Positions 11,601-24,071 of a stretch of 64,000 nucleotides of DNA are shown piece by piece (position 1 is the stretch's first letter; each line of letters opens with the position of its first letter). The stretch covers positions 15,773,598 to 15,837,597 of the forward strand of contig NC_135560.1 of the NCBI RefSeq assembly GCF_964340395.1, written 5' to 3'. Below the pieces are notes generated by a model. It was not told the origin of the DNA. It was given only the letters and a program-made list of their open reading frames with translations, and did not search any database. Source of the stretch: Glandiceps talaboti (taxonomy: Eukaryota; Hemichordata; Enteropneusta; Spengelidae). The translations under genes were made by a program, and so were the position numbers.

Positions 11601-12837
11601 CCAAGTTTATCAGTTAGCACTTCTCTGTTACTGGTGTTCGAACACTTCAGGTAAAATTCAAAGAGGATTTTGTAGTATATGTTACATGTATTGCTTTCAT
11701 GCACTAAATGAAATGAAGACTTCAAAATACAGAACACATCAAGAGTCACTCAGTGACTGAGTTATACAAGTACATGTAGCTTCAGGTACAGGGCTGGCTG
11801 AGCACATCACCAGGGATAATGCCTGCAGCAGACCAATATTAACATCAGACTATCGGTAGTCCAGTGTTAACATACATATAAGGCTGAGACTGGCTTGTTT
11901 AGCAAATCAGAAAGGCATTGTTTCAACTGTGCTATTAGCGATATACCATCTAACGTTTGATGATAGCATCAAACCCAAAGTTTTGACATTACTTGAGATA
12001 TAATTTTGTTGATGATTTTGGTGTATACAGCAAAGGTGTGCCAAAAAAGGTTTGTACAAAAAATACCCTAGAAATTTGTACATATTTTATGGAATGGGAT
12101 ATGATAGTGAGAATCAAACACAACCTGACAAATGGCAAGAGCCTTTACTTAAGAATACATTTCACCCATCGAATTAGGAGTGTGAGGTTGGGAAGGGGCT
12201 CTAAATTGAGCATGGGCTGTTACAGAAGTGAATACACTATACAGTACAGGTATGTATATGACCAGTGTGCATCAATTTTAGCATCTAAATATCCATTGAC
12301 GTGAAGTGCTGATGATTTGCTACTTTGTATGGCATAAACACGCTTCATTAGTTAAATGTAGCGTGACATGAATCACCATGGCAAAGACACAGTCTACTTG
12401 ATGAACATCGTAATGGGGGTAGATTCTCTTTTATTTTATCCAATGATGATGTTGGAAAATAAGCAATTTACTGCATATCTACATGTCCTGACACACCAGG
12501 TTAATAAAGAGCCTAAGTTAATACTTTTATATAGGGAGAGAGATACTATGCCAAATGCTAAATTTGCCAATAAATGTGAAGCGAGACTATTAAATGAAGG
12601 TCAAATTTTGAAGAAGAAAAAAAACCATGCAGTTCTTGCTCTACATGCTAAATTGGCCAATGAAACACAGACTATTAACTAAAGGTCACAAGCTTTGGAA
12701 ATAAATCTCCTCTTGTTCTTAACATTATTTGATGAGTCCTGTACTGAGCCCAATTTACATCAATATCTTGTTGTAGGATGTCAATGAGTAGATGAAGCCA
12801 TCTGTCAATAATTTGTCTTGGCAAAAACATATTACTT

Positions 12838-13890
12838 CTTTCATATTTATGATGTCACATTCTTGATAAATTTGTCTAGTCGCTCATTTCATATTTATAA
12901 TGTCATGTCATTCAACTTTGATAAGTTAATACAAACACTTCAACAGTCGCTCCTTTCATATATTTATGATGTCATATACAGTTTTGATGATTTTCTACAA
13001 AAACTGAAACAGTGCCAGTGGCGCATCGAGTCATTTTGTATTTATGATGTCATATTCAGATTCGATAAGTTTGTACAAACACTGAAATAGTCACTCCTTT
13101 CATATATTTATGATGTCATATACAGTTTTGGTAATTTTATACAAAAACTGAAACAGTGCCAGTGGCTCATTGAGTCATATCATATTTATGATGTCATATT
13201 CAGATTTGATAAGTTTGTACAAACACTGAAATAGTCACTCCTTTTATATTTATGATGTCATATTCAGTTTTGATAGATGTACACAAACACTGGAACGATC
13301 GCTCATTTCATATTTATGATGTCATATTCAATTTTGGCAAGTTTGTCCAAACATGTTCATTTCATGTTTCGTCGCATCAGTGCAGTAAGATTGTATCTGC
13401 TATATTACTACACTGACATCACTACGATTTATTTGTTGTATCAATCAATTTCGATGAATTTATACAAACATGTCATATTCAATTTAGATAAATTTATACA
13501 AGCATGTGCTCATTTCATATGTACATGTGTATATCATACACGCTTTCATAAATTTGTAAACTTGTTCATTTCATATGTCATATTCAATTTTGATAAATTT
13601 ATACCAAGCTTTAAATTGCTCATTTCATATTGTCATATCATTTATAAATTTGTAGAAACTGCTGCTCATTTTTCATATTTGTTATGTCATATTCAATTTT
13701 TGATAAATTTGTACCAAGAAATGTTCATTTCACATGTCATATTCCATTTTGATAAATTTATACAAAGTTTTAACATGTTCATTTCATATTTATAGATATG
13801 TTGAAACAGCTGCTCATTTCATATTGTTATGTAAATTTAATAATAGATTTGTACCAACAAATTGTCATTCCATATTTATGATGTCATATT
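12838..13890. repeat. Minisatellite, 72-bp unit in 144-bp dimers, degenerating to the right
   Basis: The unit is built around CATATTTATGATGTCATATTCA--TTTTGATAA-TTTATACAAACACTGAAA. TCCTTTCATA-type starts occur at 12951, 13095 and 13239, exactly 144 bases apart, so the left part is a higher-order dimer. Because 72 and 144 are multiples of three, the repeat stays open and yields a repeated peptide (YDVIF-FDKFVQTLK). This explains the long open frames at 12818-13090 and 13277-13795, which are not considered genes. At least fourteen units, increasingly diverged after 13330. Confidence 0.9.
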
Positions 13891-14015
13891 GTAACACATG
13901 CTCTCATGATATTTATTATGTTACAGAAGATTTCAAACCATTACAGGGTATTATTTTCAAATAAAATCACTTAACAGCCTCATTTTAATTAAGGCTTGGT
14001 ACATCATGTATTTCA

Positions 14016-14157
<142 letters not shown>

Positions 14158-14159
14158 TA

Positions 14160-15660
14160 TTATTTATGCAGTAGCTCATTTGCCACTACAAGAGCAACAC
14201 ATGCATGAAATCCTTAACAGACACATGTACGCTCGTATGACCATTTACTAAAATGATTATGCTTTCTAAATTTTCTCCTTGAAATTGTATCATATTTTAT
14301 ATAGTACCGGTCATATCGTTAGACCCCTTGCTGTGTTAATTTAAACACGGGGAAATTTTGAAATCTGTTCTTAAATTTCCTCAAATTCAAACAATTCCTA
14401 TCATATTCGATATCATATTTTTCCATCATTCAGTGACTTGCTGTGATAATTTAAACACAGGAATATTTTTTTATATCCGGTCCAAGTTTCACAATACAAA
14501 ACAAAAAAATGAATCACAAATGTTACTAGTACAATGTATACATGATTGAAACAGATTTCTCCTCTCAGAAGTAATTGCCCTGTAGGTTAAATTCCCAAGC
14601 CGGCCAAATTTAATAACAAATCTCAGGTTTAATAAACCAATTACAGGCTTTGAAACACATTAGGTTGTGGAAGCGTGTGGGTAGAAATAATCTTTTAATC
14701 TTTTCCTGTGGTGCACACCAGACTCTGTTTGGCCTAGAAGGTACAAACTAAAATGTACATGTTAAAGTTGTCTTTCCTTCAATAGTCGGAATATAATTAT
14801 GAGGAAATCTATAATACTAAGCGGGAGTTTTGTCTGGGGGTATTTTCAGATTTAGCTGAATGGATTAGAAAAATGTTATTAGCAGAGTTGTGTTCACAAA
14901 ACAGTTCTACATGAAATTTGTGGGATTCGATGCTGTTGATGATGCCTGTCGAGTGCTGCTCATATGAAGTGATTTGACTTCATCTCTATTCAAGTTGTGG
15001 TTATGCCATTTTATGCCATATCTATGATACTAAGTGGAAAGTGATTTGAAGCAATTCAACTTATTCACGTTGTGGTTATGCCATATGCCAGTTTTTACCT
15101 AACAAAATACATTTCTATGTACATTGTATATCCCGTGCAAAAACTTGGGTTATTTTCTATTATGCTAGTAAAAATTAGTTTTCAAGCCATTTTCTTCAAC
15201 TTTCCAGCTAAAATTTTAATTATGTTGAACAATTTTAGCTTACAGTTAGACGTATAAGCTTAGATATGGAAAAGTTGACTGCAATAATGGGTATATTAAA
15301 GCCGAGATAAGTACTTTCAAGTTACAAGATTTTTGATGAATTTTTCACATAGACAAAGTTTACATTGAAGTTACAGATTTTGGTATTTTAAAAAGTTAGA
15401 AACGTAACATTCAGTATACAAGTGAGAAAGAAGAGGGGGTGATATGTGAAAAGTTGAATGCAGATTTCTCTAAACCTCATAGCATAAATATTTGTTGGCA
15501 TTGGGGAGGGGGTGGGGGCTCTAGAACACCCAGGGAACTCAGGTAGGTTTTATGTACTTCATATTGAATGTTATACAGAAATAAGTATAAGTAGTTTATT
15601 TATCATAGAAATTATGACAAACCTTGTTAACAAAAAAGAGAAAGAACTTGGGTGAATGGG
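14160..15660. other. Non-coding, one internal duplication
   Basis: CTTGCTGTGTTAATTTAAACACGGGGAAATTTT (14327) and CTTGCTGTGATAATTTAAACACAGGAATATTTT (14430) are a diverged tandem pair. The rest is AT-rich without supported exons. Confidence 0.5.
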
Positions 15661-15671
15661 GAGTCTGGCCT

Positions 15672-15960
15672 TAATAATAATAATAATCTTTATTTATACT
15701 GGATAGTTCTGTAAGTATATAAACACTTGTCTCCCATGAAGTCCAGTGAGGGCCAACCCTCGTGGGTTCAGTGTTAATGCAAGAGGAAACCGGAGTACCC
15801 GAGGAAAACCTGCGTTGTTCAGTAGAGTCAAACTGAACGACACTCTTCTTACTTATTGCGTGGGAAATTTAATCAAACCCTGAATGGGTTCGAAGCCCTA
15901 TCACAGTGCAGTGGTAAGAGGCAAGTGGTTTAACCCATATTGTACATTAATGGCCTGACC
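15672..15960 (-). mobile_element. SINE-like retroposon, tRNA-type head and TAA tail
   Basis: The tail is (TAA)n at the left (15672-15688), so the element reads on the minus strand. The central part contains GAGGAAACCGGAGTACC, a block seen in short retroposons of many marine invertebrates (recalled, not searched). The head at the right has a GGTTCGAAGCC segment (15887-15897) matching the tRNA B-box core, followed by GTGGTAAGAGGCAAGTGG (reverse CCACTTGCCTCTTACCAC), which is tRNA-like in style. No protein coding. The exact ends and target duplication were not resolved. Confidence 0.72.
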
Positions 15961-16545
15961 CCAGCATTGTAAATTTTGAATGATAACAAAAAAAGGAATG
16001 AAATACAATTGTACGCACAAAGGTCTATGTGTAGTACATGGAAAGTCTACACAACAAATGAAAAGTCTATAGCACTCTGAGTTTACATTTGATTACTTGT
16101 GCTGTTCGTAGCTAAATATTGGTTCAGAGATTTTTGCTGAAACATTTTCAATCTGATGTGAATACGTGTAGGAATGCCATTCTGAATCTTGTCATATACT
16201 GACATAGTACATGTACATGTACATGTATGTATGTTTGCTGATAAGACACCATTGCAATTAACTTGAAATTGTAAAAAGTGTATTAGCTATAACTGTACGG
16301 CTTCATTTTGACCTTTGTATTTTAAATGTCAGCTTTGTAACATGATTTCATGAAATTTCCATATATCGTTTCATCATCAATGAAATTGAGAATTTTGCCA
16401 CAGGCATATTAGAAAAGAATATCTTTTATTCATATCAATTTGCAGTATTTTGTATCCTAATCAAATTTTATGAATTGTATATCTTTTCCTCATGTAGGGG
16501 AGTATCAAGGAATCTCTTGTATGTATGAAAAAGTGAATGTGATAG
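15961..16545. other. Non-coding, nothing firm seen
   Basis: Contains a TACATGTACATGTACATGTATGTATG run (16208-16233). No exon supported. Confidence 0.4.
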
Positions 16546-16550
16546 CCAAT

Positions 16551-16750
16551 TTGTAATCTAAACTGAGCATGCTCAGACTGGTAGGCACAAGTTGTAATCT
16601 AAACTGAGCATGCTCAGACTGATAGGAACAAGTTGTAATCTAAACTGAGCATGCTCAGACTGATAGGCACAAGTTGTAATCTAAACTGAGCATGCTCAGA
16701 CTGAAAGACGCACACTGTAATGTAGACTGAGCCTGCTCAGAGTGAGATGT
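16551..16750. repeat. 41-bp tandem repeat, each unit holding a 14-bp perfect palindrome
   Basis: Units start at 16551, 16592, 16633, 16674 and about 16715, all 41 bp apart, reading TTGTAATCTAAACTGAGCAT and onward. Each of the first four contains CTGAGCATGCTCAG, a perfect 14-bp palindrome; the fifth has one change (CTGAGCCTGCTCAG). The first three units are almost identical. Confidence 0.95.
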
Positions 16751-16759
16751 AGTCAAAAA

Positions 16760-17046
16760 TCCACTCGTGCAGGGTGCATGATTTTTGGGCCCTTACCTTT
16801 CCTCCTACACCTGGAATTTCGCTATAACTGTCGTATTAAAACCTAATTATTTACATCATACAGCTCAATCAATCATGTGGTGATGCAATTTGACGTCATT
16901 TCACAGCGGGAAGCATTACCACTAAAGATTTTGGTCTTGTTTTCTGGCCGAACTTTCATTATAGCAATGGGTTATTACTAGCAAAATGTCAAGCATAGGA
17001 GAAGGCAAGAGCCAAAAATCTCCACACAGCTGTACTCTCGGCTAAA
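16760..17046. mobile_element. Foldback MITE family F1, copy 1
   Basis: Left end ATTTTTGGGCCCTTACCTTT and right end GGAGAAGGCAAGAGCCAAAAAT are imperfect inverted complements. The interior shares TTGACGTCATTTCACAGCGGGAAG, TTTCTGGCCGAACTTTCATTA and GCAAT-GGTTATTA with copies at 23840-24071 and 46351-46728. No coding capacity. Confidence 0.72.
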
Positions 17047-19238
17047 TGAGATACAAAGGACTGTAATTATTTGTATTTTGTGATTTGAATGATTGCACTC
17101 TTGCAAAAGATAATAATGATTTACTGATTTACTTTACCTGTTACAAATCGTGTGCAACAATGATTGGAATCGCGTTAGCATGTATTAATGGAATTATGCC
17201 ACATTTCCCATAATGCACCACTCAAGATGGCAGTGTTTTGAGTTCCCTAACTGAGCCTTTACATGTTGGCTTTTGAAAATTACAATCCAGTTTGCCTCAG
17301 TCCACATGAAGCAATTCCACTACTGATAATTATGCTTACTCATTAATGGATCACTATTTGGGGAAGCCATCAGCAAAACCATTTTATATAATAGATAATT
17401 CAATACTTTATTGATTTTAGTCATCCAACAAAACACAGAAGTGGGTAATTAGGATAAAAAAAATTAGATTTGTGTTATAGAATAAATGAATAGTGTTATT
17501 ACACTCAGACTGACTGCCTGAATTTAGGTACAGGAGGTTTATCTTGAAATTATCTTGAGGACTTTAACATGATTAAAGTGGCACAAGCTGAGTTTATAAG
17601 CTTTTTACTCAAATGAAAATACTTATGTAATAACCTCAATTAAACTATTTTAAAAATGATTTTAATGTTGATGCATGCTTTCTATAAGTATAACATTTAC
17701 TATTGTTTTCTGACATTGTTAAAACAGTTACTTGCACTGTAGGGATTTCCTGAACATTTTTTTATGTGTGATAAGTTAAGTCATCGCATTGTTTATAAAT
17801 TATATCTCAATACCAGGTTTAACTTCAGTTTAATTGCAAGTGGTGGCTAAGTATGTTCCAGTAAGTAGAATACCATGGGTACATGTACCTTTAAAATGTG
17901 CAGCATAAACTGCCACAGACCAACCATAATACATATATATTTTACTTGCCAGAAGTCTGAAAGAAAACCAAATTAACATTTCAAGTGAGGAAAGGGAAGT
18001 AGTTAAGTATTAATACATCAGATAAAAAAAAATAACTTTAAACTCCTGGCTGGACCACTAAAAATTAGTTTGTTCAAACCGTTCTTGTGATGGATATCAT
18101 TTTAAAGCTAAAAGAGTTTTGATTTCTGAAGTTGTGACAATATTTTATAACATTTCCAGTACCATTACAATAGCAATACTGTAATTTAAACAATATACAT
18201 ATTATTTATGTTTATTTCAGAAATAAATATCTCTTAAATGAAAGTGACGGAGAAGAGAGAACATATGAAAGAGGAAACTAAAAAAAATCCTCTGACACCA
18301 AACATTCCACAGCATACTAGTAAATGAAATCATATTTGACATAATAATTAAAACAATAGTGTGACATGATAAATAAAGTCTGTCTAAAAAACTGAATCTT
18401 TTTCGTCAAAACTTCATCAAATATATGAATTGACAAACTAACAAATCATTAAATTATTACTGTGTACAATTGAATAATTAAAACCAGATAACTTTCGAAA
18501 ACTCTGATTTCTTGAATGTATACAGTGTACATTTGTACAAGTAGAATTGGTTATATTCCCAGCCATGAGAGTCAAATACATGTGACATGATGGATATTTC
18601 TATTTCACCGTATATAAAACGAGTATAAAAAAAAGTCATCAAAGTCCATCCAGGTTTAGGATCAAATGTCCCTTCCACAGGGACATATAAACATCAAAAC
18701 AATGTAATTAATGATCATATTTCCTGACAGGGCTTGGCACTACAGCTACATGAGCTAAGAATGATATGTATATAAATGTTATTTTACATGTGTGATAAAA
18801 TAGTCAACTTTCAAACATCTAGGATTCTTTTGTCACATGATACCAGTGATGAGTCATGTGACCTACCCAGAAAATCAGATTGGTGAACAAGTCTACAGGT
18901 GTGGACGAAAAGCTGTGTTTCGCTTTCACAAAATATACGAACTGTGTGTAGAGTTTGAATTAAATGTCATTGATGGTGTAGTAAACTATGCAGATGAGCT
19001 TACAGCAGTATTATACAATGTGATTGTTTTTTCTTCCTTTTGTGTGGAACATTGACACAGATAGATACAACAGCTAAAAATATTGATATTCTTGAGCTGT
19101 AAAAGTGTTTAAAGGAAAAATAAGATACTTGTCTGGTTAATAGCAGAAACAGGGCAAGTTACATTTAAAAAAAAAAAGAATGTGCATTTTGAAAGAGGTG
19201 CTTTAAAATGAGGTATAAAAAAGAATACACATTATTAC
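17047..19238. other. Non-coding, nothing firm seen
   Basis: AT-rich. A plus-strand open frame at 18837-19055 was examined and not supported by splice sites or family resemblance. Confidence 0.35.
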
Positions 19239-19568
19239 ATATGTACCAGAGATTACTTGCACCATTACGTGTGCATACTAGTTGTGGTATAAAACATAAT
19301 TGCATACTTGTATTCAAATGATATGCAAATGAAGGGACAATCATTCACTGTACATAAAAGGGCATAATCGCACAGTGTCACTTTTACTGAAATTTGCTGT
19401 TCGGATAAATATTATGTAATAATAATAACAGAACTCCATGGCGAGTGAGTTCCAGTGTGGATATGCATGAGTATTTGAACGTCATGTGCTCATGATACTT
19501 GCAAAAGTACGGCCACATACATGTAGAACATTGCCAGCCCTTGTGCAAATACCCGTAGTTCTGTGATA
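19239..19568. mobile_element. Dispersed repeat with foldback end, copy 2
   Basis: It matches 3873-4264 from TATGTACCAGAGATTACTTGCA through GATATGCAAATGAAGG and AATAATAATAACAGAACTCCATG to a closing inverse AGTTCTGTGA. The foldback arms are more diverged than in copy 1, so this copy looks older. Confidence 0.72.
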
Positions 19569-19984
19569 TTTCTAACTGTTGTAGTACTGAATATTGTGTT
19601 AATTTCTTTCAGACACATTATCATTGCATACATTTGGAGTTGAAATGATTTCACCTATAAATTCTAAGTCCCTATATCATACAGTTATCAAATACAACTA
19701 AAGGATATTAAAGGCGTGGGAATATAAATATATCATGCCATAGGAGAAGGATAGCTGTGACATTCTCATATACAATTATCTTAATGTATATTTATTACAG
19801 TAACACATTATCAGAATAACATTGATTTGTTCTCAGAAAGGGCCATAAGATTTATTGATATGGAATTGCTGCTGAATACAAACCAAGAGTCTATCTAGCA
19901 AATTATTTTATGTCAGTGTATAATTATTATCAGTAAATGCAGGAGCAGTTTATATGCAAATTTGTAGGAATGTATGTACATATG

Positions 19985-20163
19985 CAGTGTGTCCTCTATT
20001 AAAGCCAATTTGACGTGCCACTGACGCACACATTTTCTAGTGACGCACCAAAATTTGGTGTTCCCCTATTTCTGAAATATGTGGTGACTTACAAGGAATG
20101 CCAGGATTTATCATACTGACCCACAACAACAACAAAATTTGGCTATCATTAGAGGGTACAGTG
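19985..20163. mobile_element. hAT-like MITE (CAGTGTGCCCTCT family), copy 1
   Basis: It starts CAGTGTGTCCTCTATTAAAG and ends ATTAGAGGGTACAGTG, an imperfect inverse. The interior includes TGACGCACCAAAATTTGGTG, GTGGTGACTTACAAGGAAT and CAACAACAAAATTTGGCTAT. The same order of blocks occurs at 22709-22873. No clear target duplication remains. Confidence 0.75.
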
Positions 20164-22700
20164 TATGTGTATTGGTAATTTTTGGAATTTGCCCATTTTG
20201 TTTGTATTCATCAATTTCTCCATCTTTTAGATGCAGTGTTAGATTTGAAATTCCCCTTTTTTTTCATAAAGCAATTCCTATTCTGTGAAATAATTAGTAT
20301 AAAATTTCGTCTGGAAGAAAGTATTCATGATACTCGTAATATGGATAACTCTGTGAACATATTCTGAAGTGAATATCACAATTTCCTATGTCTAGACTTT
20401 GTTGAAACACTTAAAATGATTACCCGACCACTGCACAGACTATCTAATTATTAACTTGGCTTAAAGTCGCTGATAAGATGGAAGACATTCACATTGTTAC
20501 CATGGCAACAGCAATGTAATGGTGCAGATGTAACTGGGCACATTATAGCCCGTTTGTGTTCTAGAGATACGGAGATTGCAAAGAAGTAGAATAGATGAGA
20601 ATAATCGTATCTCGTTTGCTTCTATATAATTATCATCTGTTATCGACTAATCCTGTTATTTACACTTCTATGAATACATATTTAGGTTATTTAAGGAAAT
20701 GTACTTCTCTGATGGAAAGTGGAAAAAATGTTATCGTTGTATGTACTGTCTAGTGCATATATATTTACCATTGAAGTACAGTTACACTTTTCATCGTAAT
20801 ATCATCGGATTTCAGATAGATTTATGGATTGATATTGACGGCACTTTCCAGTGTTGGGGTAATAGGTTAGTTACTATGTCAGGGATAAAGTTTGCCTGAG
20901 TTTCGAAATATTTTCTTATTCTGGAGCTTACCCATGGTATCGAATCACCTCTTAAAATATTTGGGTTAGGAATGTATGGTTCTATGATGACAGACAGAAT
21001 CGCAATATAAATTATATGCTTCCTGTGATAGATATGCTTCCTCTGCATGTGTGATGTGCATCATGTACAGGTATATGTATGTTACATGGATGATCAGAAG
21101 TTATATTTTGTATTCGTGTTTCTCTCTTTCTTACAAAACAACAAAATTATGCCAGAGAGACGGATCATCATTGTTGTTTTGTATAGTCAGGATTTGATTT
21201 TATCCACTATGACAATGATATCTGTAACCTTCAAAGAGATTATCAGGTTATGTAATGTACTGATATAACACACAAAAAATACTGTACCATACAACAAACC
21301 AGATTGGGTACAAAACATCCTTTAAAAACAAACAAATCCATTTGGAGCACGTCAGTAGGAAGGACTTCATGATTAATATGCAATGAACTGCTTTCATTTT
21401 CACATGCTAAGCAATAAGGTATTCAATGCTGTACTTTAAATGAACCATTGATGAAAGAAAGGGTTAGGTATTCTTGAAATATTCGAAGCTGATACAGCAT
21501 GTAGGGCACAGGCCTGTTTATGGCATAGTTGGAAACCTACCCACAACGATTTTTGCTTCAACAGAAATACATGTATGTGCTCTGGCTTGGGAGAATATGA
21601 GGTGACGTCTTCTTGATGCTAATGAAATCCTGTACTTACAGCAGTGCATATGTTGAGTTCAACTGATTTAAAAGATAGCGTTTGGAGAGAAACCTTTAGA
21701 AGAGTCAGGATTTAAAAAGTTCATGCTCTGTGCATGCATAATCATTTACAAGGACCCTGTGGTCATACTAATTGTGTAGTTGATGTAGGAAGTACATACA
21801 AAATGTACATGTATACAGTGTGTTGTTGAGAATGACTAGACATTACTTCTTCCAACACATACTCCTGAGTCCCATACACCCTCAAACACTACATGTAATT
21901 ACCTGGTACATACGGTATCAGGTATTTGAAATACTAGAAATTTCACCTCCCACCCCCACCCCTCCAGTTGTAGCTAGTGCAGTATATAAGTATACATGCA
22001 TGTAGCATAAAAAGTAATATGCAAATCTTTGAAATGGTATTAAACATATCAAGCAGTGAGTGTTAGTTTACAAATTGCTTAGACATACATCTCATATGCT
22101 AGGACTTACAAGTATTACTTTCTTGAGCTTTCATTACTCTCGGATTAAAAGAAAAACTCAATTGATCATATCTACAAAATTTGAAATTCTAGCAAGGAAA
22201 ATACTACCTACACACCATGTTGTCGCCACGGTAATCTCCTCAAATCTTTCACAATCACAGCTTTGTATTGATATCACTTTAGTTTGCTGCTGTTGACGGT
22301 ATTGATACCATCACTAGTTTTTAATCAATTTCCTCTCGTTACTTGTTACTAATATCACCCTTTTATTAAAAAGTAATTTGAAAGCTTACACGTATACACT
22401 CACTGTGCATCCGTTTACGACATTAATACGGTATTGCAGCAAATTAATTAATGTTTGACTGAAGTGTTCCGAGCTATTCTAGATGGCCGAAATATAGGAA
22501 TGTACCGACATGCAGATTATGTTTCATGTCATTTGAATGTTATTATAATTTGATTAAATTTGAATTCTGTTGATATTGGTTGCAGTTTATTACATTGGTC
22601 TACATACATGTACATTGGAGTATGTACAATTAAAATCACGAAACCTGAGACTTAGTTGTATCATAAGTATGGACACAGCAATCTACACATGTATGATTTT
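20164..22700. other. Non-coding, nothing firm seen
   Basis: AT-rich with chance open frames; no splice-supported exon or repeat family recognised. Confidence 0.35.
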
Positions 22701-22708
22701 GAACATGA

Positions 22709-22873
22709 CAGTGTGCCCTCTCGGTCAATTTGATGCACCACTTCTAGTGACACAACAGATTATGGTATTTCCCTATCTCTTGTTTGTATGTGGTAACTCA
22801 TAAGAAATCCCAGTTTTTATCATTTTGACCCTCAACAACAAACTTTGGTTATCATTACCAGGAAGGCACACTG
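22709..22873. mobile_element. hAT-like MITE (CAGTGTGCCCTCT family), copy 2 with 8-bp TSD
   Basis: Ends CAGTGTGCCCTCT and GGAAGGCACACTG are inverted complements. The flanks are GAACATGA (22701-22708) and GAACACGA (22874-22881), an 8-bp target duplication with one mismatch. An 8-bp duplication plus a CAGTG start is typical of hAT superfamily elements. The element is non-autonomous at 165 bp. Confidence 0.8.
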
Positions 22874-22881
22874 GAACACGA

Positions 22882-23835
22882 CAAGTCTCTAATAGTAATA
22901 CCATGGTTCAGTACCTAAATTATAGCACAAGTCTTAGGTCTATATAATTTTTTCCAGATATCCACCTCTTTTTATACAGAAGTTAAAACTAAGTGAACAT
23001 ACTAGTGATAGATGTGTACATATGTACTTACTGTACGTCATTCAAGAAAACAAAACTGAGAAGTGTGTATGAATTGTTCAAATCTCTTCTTGAATTATTG
23101 AAAGCGTGTTCCTTTTTGCATTACATAGAGAAAAAAATAGAAGTACTTCGGAGACTATTAAAATACTATGCCAACTGTGGAAAGTTTGCACAAAGCATTG
23201 GAAATGTGAGTCATTACTTCCTAGTCTAGTACAAATGTACATCTGTGAAGCTTGGTAATATCATAATCTTTGGTTTTAACCATAATCCGGAACTGAAATA
23301 GGTATCCAGGGGTGTCTGATATCACAATAAGTGCTAGCTTGCCAGCTTATATCACTCATTATATAGGAATATATTTTACTAATGAGACACATTTGCTCTA
23401 CAATCAGCATGCATGTTACAAAGTCCTAATCCAGCTGTGTAAAGTGAATTGTACAAATTTATTTGTATTACCCAAGATTTGTATCTACTTCAAACACCTC
23501 CTTTACCACACAGCCTCAAAACTCAACACAAAATCATGATGACCAGACACACGTTATGCAATATATACGGTTCAATTCAAGACTTGGACTAATAATGTAA
23601 GCTGTGTCGTATGTAAGCTGTGTCGTGTGTACCGGTACTACCGGTATCAGGCTAGACCAATGTAAACATCACAGTGTTTCTGTACGAGTATTAGACATAG
23701 TAGGAAGCCTAGAATTCAGTCATGTGGGCGTTTTTAGTTCTCACCTTTCTCGTACCATGTCCTTCATTCCGTTATTGAAACCTGAAATTAGATTATGATT
23801 TTCCATGGTGATGTTCAACCATAATGAAATATGGT
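22882..23835. other. Non-coding, nothing firm seen
   Basis: A short tandem pair, GTAAGCTGTGTCGTATGTAAGCTGTGTCGTGTG (23597-23630), followed by a CCGGTACTACCGG palindrome. No exon supported. Confidence 0.4.
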
Positions 23836-23839
23836 AATT

Positions 23840-24071
23840 ATGTTTACATCATACCCTGTATAGCATAACCCGCCAAATTGTTTCTAATCACATGGTGACA
23901 CTGTTGACGTCATCTCAGAGTGGGAAGAATTGAAAACCCCCCAAAATAATTTGCTTCTGATTTCTGGCCATAGTTTCATTAAAGCAATTGGTCATTAGAA
24001 AAATACCAGGTGTGGTATGGAAAAATTAAGAGCTCTATAAATCTCTACACCACTGAATTCAAGGCTACAGA
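23840..24071. mobile_element. Foldback MITE family F1, copy 2
   Basis: Shares TTGACGTCATCTCAGAGTGGGAAG, TTTCTGGCCATAGTTTCATTAAAGCAAT and a CTCTACACCACTGAATTCAAGGCTACA end with the copy at 16760-17046. The left end is degraded. Confidence 0.62.

Noticed and set aside
12838-13330. CRISPR-like regular repeat spacing
   Set aside because: Period is filled entirely by related repeat sequence with no unique spacers, and the DNA is eukaryotic.
13277-13795. 172-codon plus-strand frame
   Set aside because: Lies wholly in the 72/144-bp minisatellite; the peptide repeat mirrors the DNA repeat and no splice or family support exists.
18837-19055. 72-codon plus-strand frame as possible first SHB exon
   Set aside because: No resemblance to the SHB-family N-terminus and no phase-0 donor at a suitable place.
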